Assembly (NCBI RefSeq): GCF_024199795.1
Contig: NZ_JANADK010000001.1
Coordinates: forward strand, 1,922,001 to 1,986,000
Direction: 5' to 3'
Source of the DNA: Bradyrhizobium sp. CCGB01
GTDB lineage: Bacteria; Pseudomonadota; Alphaproteobacteria; Rhizobiales; Xanthobacteraceae
DNA length: 64,000 nt
Within the stretch, counting starts at the first letter, position 1. Each line of letters starts with the position of its first letter. The position numbers and the translations under genes are program-made. The notes below the pieces were generated by a model. It ran no database searches, was not told the DNA's origin, and saw only the letters and a program-made list of their open reading frames with translations. Positions 28,801 through 36,736 of the stretch are shown here, one piece after another.

Positions 28801-31800
28801 CGCGGAACCACCTGGCCTAAATGAGTTGGATTTGACGTTCCGTGAATACGACACCGGCTATGCAAAATTCGATCTGACACTATACGCACAAGATCAGGGC
28901 GATGAAATTGCCCTCCAGCTAGCGTATGCGGAAGACGTATTTTCCGGCGATCTGATTGTTCGCATGGCCGAAAATCTGCGCTGCCTGATTGCAGCGTGCA
29001 TTGAGAACTCGCTTGCGCCCATTAAAGATCTGAGCGTCCTCAGTGCGTCAGACGTCACTATGCTGGACTCGCTGAATAGCTCGGCGCAGCCATATGAGAC
29101 TGAATGTCCAATTGTCGAGGCGTTCGAGCAAACCAGCGTCTCGAATGGGAGCAGGGTGGCATACTTTGGTGATTTCGGTGAGATCACGTTCGGCCAACTG
29201 CGTGAGCGCGTTGCAGCTATCAGGTCGCTACTGCGGGCTTCGGACGTGGGGGCTGACGATGTGATTGCCATGCTGGTCGATCGGTCGCCAGACGTGGCCG
29301 CTGTTATCCTGGCGGCACGAGCTTTGCGCTCCATTGTTGTTCCTATATCGCCGAATTATCCGCGCGATCGGATCGAAGATATCCTGCGAGATTGTCAAGC
29401 AAAGCTTTTAGTTCACGCAAATGCCGCTGAACTTGGTGTTGACTTACCGTCGGTCTGTCTATTGACCCTACAAGGGGCCATCGCACCCACGCAGGACTTT
29501 GAATACTGCGACAAGCGAACAGATCAGGGAATTTCAAACCTTATATACACGTCGTCCTCAACCGGGAAGCCGAAAGGGGTTGCTATACCGGAATCCGCAA
29601 TTCTCAATCGACTGAACTGGATGTGGCGACGCTTTCCCTTCGATTGTACTGACGTTCTGGTTGTTCAGAAGTCAGCGTCACTTGTTGCGTCCGTTTGGGA
29701 GTACTTTGGGGGACTTCTCAAGGGTGTGCCTACGCTGATCCTAACCCATGAGCAGATGCTAGATCCAGATCTGTTGCTATGCGCATTGGCAGAACATCGC
29801 GTGACACGCTTATTTGCCTCGCCGCCTCTCCTGTCCGGCGTCATCGCGTCCCAAGAACGGCACCGGCGACCGACCGCCTTGCGGCTGGTCACAAGCAGCG
29901 CCGAACCGATGCCTTCCTCGCTCCCCGTTCGCTGGCGTGCGAACTTCCCGAACGTGCCGTTGTGGAACTTCTATGGTGCTACGGAATGTGCATCCAATGC
30001 AGCAGTCTACGAAGCATCGGATTCCTACGACGACTCGTCGCTCGTCCCTGTCGGGCGCCCAATCGATAACGTCAAGCTCTACGTGCTCGACCCTCAGTTG
30101 AAGAAAGTCCCTGTTGGAGCCGCCGGCGAACTCTGCATCGCCGGACGCTGCGTGAGCGCCGGGTACTGGCGAGATCAAGATCGTACCAATCGCTCTTTCG
30201 TGCCTAATCCGTATGATGAGGGTCAGTACGGCGTTCTTTATCGAAGCGGTGACGTCGCACGTATCTCAACAAGAGGGCTTCTCGAGATCTGCGGCCGATC
30301 GGACAACCAGATCAAAGTACGAGGCTTTCGGATCGAATTGGAGGAGGTCGAAACCACTCTTGAGGCTCATCCGGCAATCGCCAAGGCCGCGGTCGTCGCA
30401 GACGGCATTGATAACCATCGCCGCCTGACCGCTCTCGTTGTTCCGGCTCGCGACGGCTTAAGCTCCGGAGATATTGTCGCCCGCCTGCGCCAATCATTGC
30501 CGTCCTACATGATTCCCGCCGCCTTCCGTTTGGTTGACAGTATCCCTCTTACCGCGAGCGGGAAGATAGATCGTTCTCGCCTGTCGTCCGTTCCTCACCG
30601 CGAGGTTGGGCCAATTCCAACTGCTGAGCCTCGCACGAGCAAGGAGCGTATTCTTGCTGACATCTGGCAAAATCTATTAGGCGCCAGGTGCGTCGGTCTC
30701 GATACGAGCTTCTTCGAGATGGGCGGAGACTCTCTTCTCAGCGTGCGCTGCGTCACGTTGGCGCGCAAAGCCGGGCTGAATTTCACAGTCCGCCAACTCT
30801 ATCGAACACCGACCATCAGGGAATTGGCGGCAGACGAAGCGACTGCTACATTCCATACCGTTCCTTTCGCGGATGGCTTATCACCAACGACTCCCGTAAC
30901 CTCATCTTGGAACCGTCTTGCCGGCTTCGATGAGCACTTCAACATCGGAGATCTGTTCTTCTTGCCTAGCGGCGTGCTGAAAATCCAAATGCTGGAGCAC
31001 GCCCTTAGCTATGTCATGGATAGGCATGAAGGCCTCAGACTCCGTATTGCTCGAACTGCCGATGGTCTATGCCTGACAATCGCACCTTCCGTGGCCGAAC
31101 GCCTGGTGGAAGAGATCGATCTTGTCGGAATGACGGGCGTACAGCAACGCCAGGCAATCGAGAGCATCTCAGCAAGACGCCAGCATATGTTTCGATTTGA
31201 CGGCCACACGGCTCTTGTTAACATCACGGCCTTTCGCACAACAGAAAGCGGCGACTACTATCTGCTAATCTTGATGCATCATTTTATAGCGGACGGGATA
31301 GGGTATCGACTGTTCCTGGAAGCATTGGATACAGCGTACAAAGTCCTTGCCTCAGGCCGTGCTGTGAGCGCTCCCGTGCAAATGCTCTCTCCCTGGCTGA
31401 AGCGCCTTGAGCAATACGCGAACAGCGAAGCGCTAGCCGAGCTCAAATACTGGGAGGGGATTGACTACCATCAGTTCAAGTTCTGCGTGAGCGATACTTT
31501 ATTAAACAGTGCGAGATTTTCGAAAGTTACCGCGAGAGAGCTGCATTATGCGCGGCTTGAAGGTCGCATGGATGAAGTGAACTGCCGATCCTTTTGGGAA
31601 GATCAGGCAAAGTACCATTTAGAGATTGGAAAAAATGCGACAGCTGATCTCTTCAGTATTGCACCTAGATTGGCGCATTGTCAGGACGTTGATGTGTTTC
31701 TTGCCGCTATATCTGGCGCCTTTGGACGCGTCTTCGGCAACTACTCGCTATGGATAGATAGCCTTACCTCATTCCGAGGTCAGCTGTTTGACGATTTCGA

Positions 31801-32293
31801 TCCATCTCAGATCATCGGAAATATCAGCGAGCTTGTTCCGCTCCCCTTGAGCCTTTCTGGAAAGGAACATCGTCGCGATCGTGCTCTTTCGATATACCGC
31901 CAGCGTCATGCCCTGCCGCGCATGGGAATGGGGTTTCGGGCCCTGAAGTTCCTAAACCGAGATCCAGCGGTGCGGCGACGGATCGATCGCGTGCCCTTAC
32001 CCAGAATTGGATTGAACTATCGAGCGGGTGTGCAGTGCCATTTTCCACGCCGTCTGTTAGCCAGGGAACCTTCTCCATTCTGGATCGGCGAAGACATGGA
32101 TGAAGCATCTACGATTCACCTCTTCTGGTTCGACGTCGGATATCACGCCGGACGTCTACAGATTGAGACGAGGTACAATCCAACCGAGGTCAGTTACGAG
32201 GTGACCTGCAATCTTTGCAAGGTGTTGCAAGGGGAACTGTTGCAGACGATCAGCGAATTTGAAAGAGCTGGCGACGCTATCATCGATGAATGA
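25814..32293 (+). CDS. Two-module non-ribosomal peptide synthetase
   Basis: A 2159-residue protein with order A-T-C-A-T-C/E. A1 (about 25-545) has LFTSGSTGQPKG, FDIS with Asp221, YRTGDLG and Lys534. T1 carries its phosphopantetheine serine in LGGDSLRAV (Ser591). C1 (about 645-1080) has HEIIIDAW at 777-783 in place of HHxxxDG. A2 (about 1085-1610) has YTSSSTGKPKG but Val1291 where alpha-amino-acid domains have Asp. T2 has MGGDSLLSV (Ser1640). The last domain (about 1700-2150) keeps HHFIADG (1822-1828), and its C-terminal pattern recalls epimerization domains, but EGHGRE is absent. There is no thioesterase. The module order predicts a two-unit product passed on or released by the last domain. 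The stop overlaps the start of a MATE exporter. The ATG at 25814 lacks a strong ribosome site; Met at residue 7 is an alternative. Substrates are not predicted. Confidence 0.93.
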   Translation: MDGGTGMPTEDRSAKNRLVEPQPIDVITLIDALARSDPERDALRFGANKLSYRALRSKSDVLARRLREQGAHGSVIGYWGERNLDWATAVVAILKAGSTYLPLDPSLPAARTSFMIEQSRCALIVGPNQLDSLRPFQAGSKCSTRFVTIEATLRESEASSVLPSLSDDGHAYILFTSGSTGQPKGAMIERAALNNHLAAKSDALTLTWTDCVAQTASHSFDISLWQLLAGLCVGGCTAIIDDVTMQSPVSLLQAIQGHGVTVVQFVPSMLGVFVEYLQSLPAAQRALDSLRIISTVGEALTPGLARAWLALYPRAPILNHYGPTECGDGVTHHLVSVPPALSDTYVPIGRPISNLKVFVADGARLCNTEEVGEICVSGVGVAGGYVNDDVRTKEAFGPNPFSDDPSYQSLYRTGDLGRVRSDGLLECLGRRDRQVKIRGHRIELGEIEARLSTHELVRGAVVVASVCTGVKLTARDIVGAEEGTGFKRLIAYVLAPTELGEGELQNYLAEALPSYMLPERIIHVGGIPLTRNGKVDLGALPDPTIIRPPLPTPFEEPQTELEAKLCQIWSGILRIANVGVNDQFISLGGDSLRAVLILGQVQTLLGVRPDFKLIVNGTIRSLAASISARLESKLCPAPKCGTLTRSPLTRVQEHLWFLSQLDPSAKNYIIQGGLRIRGVIDLAAFERAWTDVVRSHQALSARFIDENGPVQVFDDPQRVSLEVADASHLSAEEAEELIAQLRRTEMNGSFDLTQGYLFRARMIRFSADRHLVLITAHEIIIDAWSISVLLRDLRQRYENPAAFVPENRITLSTYAVWETKHTTPETLVNQRSYWRRQIGDDPPVLSLATRRVRRQPNSYRGASHAVLLGRELSNQIREFARRHRCTTSTTLLACFKLLLRMYSGQDDIIVGIPHVVRDQPGSAEIVGFLLNMLPIRTAIDVHKSFAVHACRIQDLVSSAIANSAYPFSWMVRDTRLYREAERSPIFQVMFNMYSEAAEPPGLNELDLTFREYDTGYAKFDLTLYAQDQGDEIALQLAYAEDVFSGDLIVRMAENLRCLIAACIENSLAPIKDLSVLSASDVTMLDSLNSSAQPYETECPIVEAFEQTSVSNGSRVAYFGDFGEITFGQLRERVAAIRSLLRASDVGADDVIAMLVDRSPDVAAVILAARALRSIVVPISPNYPRDRIEDILRDCQAKLLVHANAAELGVDLPSVCLLTLQGAIAPTQDFEYCDKRTDQGISNLIYTSSSTGKPKGVAIPESAILNRLNWMWRRFPFDCTDVLVVQKSASLVASVWEYFGGLLKGVPTLILTHEQMLDPDLLLCALAEHRVTRLFASPPLLSGVIASQERHRRPTALRLVTSSAEPMPSSLPVRWRANFPNVPLWNFYGATECASNAAVYEASDSYDDSSLVPVGRPIDNVKLYVLDPQLKKVPVGAAGELCIAGRCVSAGYWRDQDRTNRSFVPNPYDEGQYGVLYRSGDVARISTRGLLEICGRSDNQIKVRGFRIELEEVETTLEAHPAIAKAAVVADGIDNHRRLTALVVPARDGLSSGDIVARLRQSLPSYMIPAAFRLVDSIPLTASGKIDRSRLSSVPHREVGPIPTAEPRTSKERILADIWQNLLGARCVGLDTSFFEMGGDSLLSVRCVTLARKAGLNFTVRQLYRTPTIRELAADEATATFHTVPFADGLSPTTPVTSSWNRLAGFDEHFNIGDLFFLPSGVLKIQMLEHALSYVMDRHEGLRLRIARTADGLCLTIAPSVAERLVEEIDLVGMTGVQQRQAIESISARRQHMFRFDGHTALVNITAFRTTESGDYYLLILMHHFIADGIGYRLFLEALDTAYKVLASGRAVSAPVQMLSPWLKRLEQYANSEALAELKYWEGIDYHQFKFCVSDTLLNSARFSKVTARELHYARLEGRMDEVNCRSFWEDQAKYHLEIGKNATADLFSIAPRLAHCQDVDVFLAAISGAFGRVFGNYSLWIDSLTSFRGQLFDDFDPSQIIGNISELVPLPLSLSGKEHRRDRALSIYRQRHALPRMGMGFRALKFLNRDPAVRRRIDRVPLPRIGLNYRAGVQCHFPRRLLAREPSPFWIGEDMDEASTIHLFWFDVGYHAGRLQIETRYNPTEVSYEVTCNLCKVLQGELLQTISEFERAGDAIIDE

Positions 32294-33698
32294 GCCAGAT
32301 GCGGAATTCGCAGTTGAGCGCGATCGCGAGGGGATGCGAAGGAGAAAGACGCATATTGATCTATCGGACTCAAATATCTTGAGCCTAATCTTGCGGCTCG
32401 CCATTCCGTCAGTTGTTGGCTTATCAATCAACGCGTTGCAACAGGTCGTAAATGCGATCTTTGTTGGCGCGCTTGGCGCGCAAGCGATCGCAGCTGTCAG
32501 TATGACATGGCCGATCGTGGTGTTACTCACCGCCGTCGGACAGGGGATCGGCGTTGGAGCCGGGTCGTCTATATCTCATCGTCTTGGTACGGGTGAGCAC
32601 CTGGAAGCGAGTCGCGGCGCGAGTACCGCGCTCGCTCTCGCTGCTCCGATCGGCATCGCTGTTACCATTGCTCTGCTTCTAAGCCTGCGAGGTGTCTTCG
32701 TAACGCTCGGGGCGACTCCAAGCATCATGTCTGTTGCGCTCGACTACGCGACGACGATTTTGTTCGGGTACACCGTAATGCTTCTAAACATCGTCAACGG
32801 CTTTATCGTCAGAGCTGAAGGCAACACACGATTTAGCATGTGGACGATGATCGCGGCCTTTACTCTGAATGCTGTGCTTGATCCCGTGTTCATATTCTTA
32901 ATGGATCTCGGTGTGCGGGGCGCTGCCCTCGCAACGTTGGTATCTCAGATCGCGGCTATTGGCCTCTATATTGCGTATTTTATGCAGCTTCGCGGGACAG
33001 TCCGCATCAGGATATGTCACATCTCGTTCCGACCAGATTCCATCAAGCAACTTGTATTAATAGGAGTACCGGCGACTATGACCAGCATTCTATCTGCTGT
33101 CGCCGATATGCTGTTGTACGGAGCTGCTGCGCCGTTCGGCGACGAGGCCATCGCGGCCGTGGGAATTGTTATGCGGATCTTGACGATCGGCTCACTGCCT
33201 ATCATCGGCTTCTGTATAGGCTCTCAAGCTGTCTTGGGATTCGGTTGGGGCGCGCGCGACTTCGCCCACGTGCTGAAGACCGCGAAGTTTATGCTCTCTA
33301 TAACCCTGGCCCTCTCCGTTGCGTATTCTGCGGTCGTCGTGAGTTTCGCCCGGCCTTTGGTCGGCCTGTTCAGCGATAGCGAGAAGGTCACGGAAATTGC
33401 CATCTCAACCTGCATCGTCTTCCATCTCTTTTTTGGTCTTTTTGGTGTTCAGAGTGTCGTAACCACGATGCTTCAATCGTTCGGAAAAGCACGCCTCAGT
33501 GCAGTGGTGTCCTTCGCCAGGCAAGGCTATCTCTTCATACCCGCCGTACTGCTATTGCCGGTCATATTGGGCTTCAACGGATTGTTGGTTAGTCAAGCAA
33601 TCGCTGAGTTGGGCGCTGGAATGATCGCGCTGTTTGTCATGTTCTACCAGTTCGCAGAGCTCAGACGAGCGCTGCGGCAACCGGCTTCGGTCAGGTAG
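32286..33698 (+). CDS. MATE-family efflux transporter
   Basis: A 470-residue inner-membrane protein with about 12 helices in two homologous halves. It has features of the multidrug-and-toxin extrusion family: LRLAIPSVVGLSINALQQVV with NAIFVGALGA, then GQGIGVGAGSSISHRLGTG in the first half and IGFCIGSQAVLGFGWGARDF in the second. MATE proteins export cationic or amphipathic small molecules using a sodium or proton gradient. ATG at 32286 overlaps the NRPS stop by 8 bases, so the two are translationally coupled. An upstream in-frame start inside the NRPS coding end is less likely. The tight link suggests it exports the NRPS product. Confidence 0.9.
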   Translation: MNEPDAEFAVERDREGMRRRKTHIDLSDSNILSLILRLAIPSVVGLSINALQQVVNAIFVGALGAQAIAAVSMTWPIVVLLTAVGQGIGVGAGSSISHRLGTGEHLEASRGASTALALAAPIGIAVTIALLLSLRGVFVTLGATPSIMSVALDYATTILFGYTVMLLNIVNGFIVRAEGNTRFSMWTMIAAFTLNAVLDPVFIFLMDLGVRGAALATLVSQIAAIGLYIAYFMQLRGTVRIRICHISFRPDSIKQLVLIGVPATMTSILSAVADMLLYGAAAPFGDEAIAAVGIVMRILTIGSLPIIGFCIGSQAVLGFGWGARDFAHVLKTAKFMLSITLALSVAYSAVVVSFARPLVGLFSDSEKVTEIAISTCIVFHLFFGLFGVQSVVTTMLQSFGKARLSAVVSFARQGYLFIPAVLLLPVILGFNGLLVSQAIAELGAGMIALFVMFYQFAELRRALRQPASVR

Positions 33699-34178
33699 CG
33701 CCGTAGCGGGTGGTCGGAAAATGGAGGCGTCCGGCGGGTAGTCCCCAGAGTCCAGTGCGCTGCTGGCGGAATCACGGACAAAGGGAGGGCGACCTTCGTG
33801 TCGCACGAGCGGGCGCTTCTGTTTCGCAAGACCATCAATGTCAGTTCGATGGAGAACAGATCTATCTGTCGACCGTCACGGCCAACGGACCGTGGCGGTG
33901 AGCGTCCGGAGCGGCATCCCGTCGACTTCGACGGGACTGATGCAGGTCGACCTTTCGCATTCGCAGCCGAATACTCCTGAGCGATCCCGCGGCTTCGGCA
34001 GTCTCCCGTGAGGCACCGAGCGCTGACAAGAGGGATGAGAGCGCTCGACTCGCTCTAGCATTTCAACGAACGTGAATTCAAGGCGCTCGGTACGATCCGG
34101 GTGGGTGGTCGCATGGAAGGCGTCCGTTCTCCCCTACGGCCAACATTGCAGATGAAAGGTTGCGAGCAAAGAAGTAAT
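33699..34178. other. Intergenic stretch after the NRPS locus
   Basis: No supportable gene, clear hairpin terminator or IS end was seen. Short frames occur on both strands without domain content. Confidence 0.4.
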
Positions 34179-34727
34179 CCCACTTTCTCTGCGGGAAAGG
34201 GTTCGTGATCTTTTGGCAACGGGCACCATCGGCGCGATTGTCGGAGTTGCCGGTGGCAAGGGAAGCGCAGTTTTCGGCGAGCTCGTGTCTGATCTGCCTT
34301 ATGGCGTCCCTAAGCTACTCGTGAGCAGCGCGAGGCCAGCGCCGTTCGCCGAATTGGCCATCTACAACGACATCATCCTCTACCCGACGATCGTCGATCT
34401 CTTCGGGATTAACGCCTTACTGAACGGGTATTGAAGAATGCAGGGCGGGCCATTGCGGCCATGCGATATGTGCCCACGAAGCATGAACGGGAGAAGTAGA
34501 TCGTTGCGATCACAGCCTTTGGCGTGACGATTGCGGCAAATCAGTGTGTGGCTCGACTCGCCGAGGCTGGCGTAGATGCGATTGTGTTTCCCGCCAACGG
34601 GTCGGGTGGCCGTAGAATGGAGGAGCTGATCGTGGGCGGCGAATTCGGCGCTGCGATCGATCTGACAACGACAGAGCTGGCATTTTTCGCAATCCTGGCG
34701 CTGACAGGGTTTGGCTCGAAGGGGTGA
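34179..34727 (+). pseudogene. UPF0261 / Tm-1-like protein fragment
   Basis: The frame from 34179 reads PLSLRERVRDLLATGTIGAI, then VGVAGGKGSAVFGELVSDLP and GVPKLLVSSARPAPFAELAI. It changes frame near 34417 to ERVLKNAGRAIAAMRYVP. After one in-frame TAG it continues AITAFGVTIAANQCVARLAE, FPANGSGGRRMEELIVGGEF and IDLTTTELA. This is the order seen in UPF0261 (Tm-1-like ATP-binding) proteins: a Rossmann-like half with GG-GG and a second half with GSGG--ME-L and D-TTTELA. The first 100 or more residues and the C-terminus are missing. It is a relic. Confidence 0.7.
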
Positions 34728-35301
34728 AGGACAATCTCGGAACACTCGGGTCTGCAAACTGAACTGCCACATCAACGATACCGAATTTGCCGAGACTGCC
34801 ACCACGTGGGGTCGCGCGAGCGATATTCTGCGCGCTTCGATGGTGTCAGATGGGGCACCTAACAGATCGGATCATGCGGCCAGCGTGTTCGAACATTGTG
34901 GCTTTGAAGGGTTTACTCTCGACGAGACTATTTCAATGTGTTTCGGTCACGGCGGCTCCTGGAAAGACCGATATCGCTCCGAGGCAGAACTGATCGCGGA
35001 TGCAGAGCGATGCTGGAATAAATTCATCTTGCCCAAAGAGGCTGAGCGCGACAAGCGGCACACGTCGATTCCTCCCAGCCAATACTGCGGTTGATATCTT
35101 CGGCGATCGTGCCGGTGGAGAAAAGGTGGCTTGGATTCTGGCGTAGCCATCACGGGCGGTCTGCGGAAGGCCGCAGACTGCGCTTGTCCCGCCCGCGACA
35201 CCAAGCGGCCCACGCCATTCGTCCGTAATGGATCAAAAGCTGAAAGTCGGCTGGTTGAGCTACAAGGTCAGCTTTGGGCCACAAGGCGACATGAGTATTA
35301 T
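34728..35301. other. Mostly non-coding stretch
   Basis: A plus frame to 35094 carries INDTEFAETATTWGRASDIL. This may be the further C-terminal part of the UPF0261 relic (those proteins have a NINDP-FA segment), followed by unrelated sequence. Nothing else is recognisable. Confidence 0.35.
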
Positions 35302-35331
35302 ATAAAAGAGGCCGCCAACTGGAGCGGCCTC
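35302..35331 (-). terminator. Rho-independent terminator
   Basis: Read on the minus strand, GAGGCCGC, an 8-base loop and GCGGCCTC form a perfect 8-bp stem, followed at once by TTTTATAT. It lies 3 bases after the stop codon region of the DUF6894 gene and closes that small minus-strand gene group. Confidence 0.85.
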
Positions 35332-35334
35332 GTA

Positions 35335-35577
35335 TCATTGCCTTCTGAAAATCCTGGAATTGAAGACGGCCGTTACTTCGAGAACAGGCCCAACTCCATT
35401 GCGGACCTCGACAGCAAAGCGCTGATCCAGACACCCTTCGATGACTGCTGCACGGGCTGCGTCCATGAGAGCATCAAGCGCCACCTCGTGCGCCGCTTCG
35501 GCGTCCGGCAAATCCATGCCTTCAGGGTCTCGTGATCCCGCATGCACCGACTTGAAGTCGAAGAAATAGCGCTCCAC
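35335..35577 (-). CDS. DUF6894 family protein
   Basis: An 80-residue protein with the family start MERYFFDFKSVHAGSRDPEG, then MDLPDAEAAHEVALDALMDA and a closing strand region (FAVEVRNGVGPVLEVTAVF). Members are small soluble proteins of unknown role, very common in Bradyrhizobium and related genera, where many copies occur per genome. The start codon lies 6 bases after the neighbouring gene's stop, so the two are co-transcribed. A strong terminator follows. Confidence 0.8.
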   Translation of the reverse strand: MERYFFDFKSVHAGSRDPEGMDLPDAEAAHEVALDALMDAARAAVIEGCLDQRFAVEVRNGVGPVLEVTAVFNSRIFRRQ

Positions 35578-35583
35578 TGGGGG

Positions 35584-35787
35584 CTACGTCGGCGGCTGCA
35601 GGCCACAAGAATTGACCCACTCGTCAATGTGAGACGCCGTGTCAGCCTCTCTGGCCTTTTTCAGCAATTGATCTCGCTCCGTCCCGGGCGGAAGGCCGGA
35701 CGCTTGGGCGCGGGCTTCCTGCGCGAAAGCCTGCAGTCTCTCGTGGAGAGATTGAGTTTGTTTGAAACGCCGCCGACGATTGGCCAT
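35584..35787 (-). CDS. Small basic hypothetical protein
   Basis: A 67-residue protein starting MANRRRRFKQTQSLHERLQA, continuing FAQEARAQASGLPPGTERDQ and ending in LLKKAREADTASHIDEWVNS. I know this pattern (a basic start, then a helix with LPPG-ER--LL-+AR-A-TA-HI-EW) from many rhizobial genomes; no function is assigned. Met at 35787 is chosen because the 18 residues upstream are not conserved and a purine-rich GGAAAGGAG lies in front of it. It is the first gene of a pair with the DUF6894 gene. Confidence 0.75.
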   Translation of the reverse strand: MANRRRRFKQTQSLHERLQAFAQEARAQASGLPPGTERDQLLKKAREADTASHIDEWVNSCGLQPPT

Positions 35788-35928
35788 GGCGCGCTCCTTT
35801 CCATTCGAGGAAGGCGGGAGCGCAAGTGGCGTTCTCATCACAGATAAAAGCCACGTTCCGTTCTGTGATGAACGACAATAGCGCGGCGCGGGGCTGGGTT
35901 CCTAGCTGAATGGTAACTCTTCAAAATA

Positions 35929-35960
35929 CGCCACTCGCAAAATCCAAATTTGGGCATTGC
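35929..35960 (+). repeat. IS-terminus-like repeat, copy 1
   Basis: CGCCACTCGCAAAATCCAAA, followed by TTTGGGCATT, resembles the repeats at 36526-36554 and 42146-42174. It is the least similar of the three. Confidence 0.35.
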
Positions 35961-36007
35961 GCTCGGAAACAAGGCCGACGCCAAAGAAGCTGCCAACTGA
36001 GGCAACC

Positions 36008-36193
36008 TTACTGCCGCTTTAGCAGGTTGGCTAAGTCCATCTCGAACGTCTGCTGTGTCTGCTCGAACAGTCTTAGAAGGTCCATTGAGGCTGACGTCCT
36101 GTCCCGGGCAACAATCGCTTGCTGGCGCTCAATAATGATCCTGTCCCGATCAACGTGGCGCTGCGCCAGAGTGATCTTTTCATCCAGCGTCAT
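36008..36193 (-). CDS. Small helical hypothetical protein
   Basis: A 61-residue protein, MTLDEKITLAQRHVDRDRII, then ERQQAIVARDRTSASMDLLR and a closing FEQTQQTFEMDLANLLKRQ. It is an all-helical two-hairpin pattern known from numerous Bradyrhizobium proteins (D-KI--A-RHV--GR-II-RQ---...LL--F---L--F--DL--LL). Function is unknown. It follows a small membrane ORF by 30 bases, and its own ATG has an AGGGAAC purine stretch upstream. Confidence 0.7.
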   Translation of the reverse strand: MTLDEKITLAQRHVDRDRIIIERQQAIVARDRTSASMDLLRLFEQTQQTFEMDLANLLKRQ

Positions 36194-36223
36194 CGGGCTA
36201 ACGTTCCCTTCTAACGGCGCCCC

Positions 36224-36346
36224 TCAATGCAGGAAATAGACGCTCGTAATCGCCATCGCGACGAGCACTGAGCCGCCGACAACGGCAACCACGAGACAAA
36301 TACGAGCTGGGATTGAATATGTATCGAAACGGGGGTGTTTGATCAT
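36224..36346 (-). CDS. Small single-helix membrane protein
   Basis: ATG at 36346 opens a 40-residue frame: MIKHPRFDTYSIPARI, then one hydrophobic helix (LVVAVVGGSVLVAMAITSVY). A GGAAGGGACA stretch lies upstream. It is followed 30 bases later by the next small gene on the same strand, suggesting a transcription unit. No family is known to me. Confidence 0.5.
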   Translation of the reverse strand: MIKHPRFDTYSIPARICLVVAVVGGSVLVAMAITSVYFLH

Positions 36347-36525
36347 GGCACACTGTCCCTTCCTGTCTTGCAGGCGGGAGCGCGATCGGTCTCTCAGTCA
36401 CCGACGCCTATGGCAAAGCCTCGGTCGGTGATGCAGTGACAATAGACCTCTTGCCGGTCAGTTGCTATTGAATGTTCCTCTGTTGGAACACCTCAGTTCG
36501 CAATCCGTTCTTCAAAAGTAAAATA

Positions 36526-36554
36526 GGCCACTGCGAAATTCAATTTAGGCCACT
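36526..36554 (+). repeat. IS-terminus-like repeat, copy 2
   Basis: GGCCACTGCGAAATTCAATT followed by TAGGCCACT. It nearly matches the reverse complement of 42146-42174, so the two copies bracket the 36.5-42.2 kb segment in inverted orientation. The double GGCCACT spacing recalls multiple terminal repeats of IS21-type elements. Confidence 0.5.
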
Positions 36555-36736
36555 GGTCGGACACAGGCCAGTATCCGAGCCCACCTTAGGAACGGATCGT
36601 GAAAAAGAACTTTTGGGGACAATTCGGTCGGATGTCAGCGACGGGTCAAAAGCGACCTTACGGGTTGGTCACCGCAAGGTCTGGTTTACACGGGGAAACG
36701 GGCTCATACCCCGCAAGACTCTTCGCTTCAAAAAGG

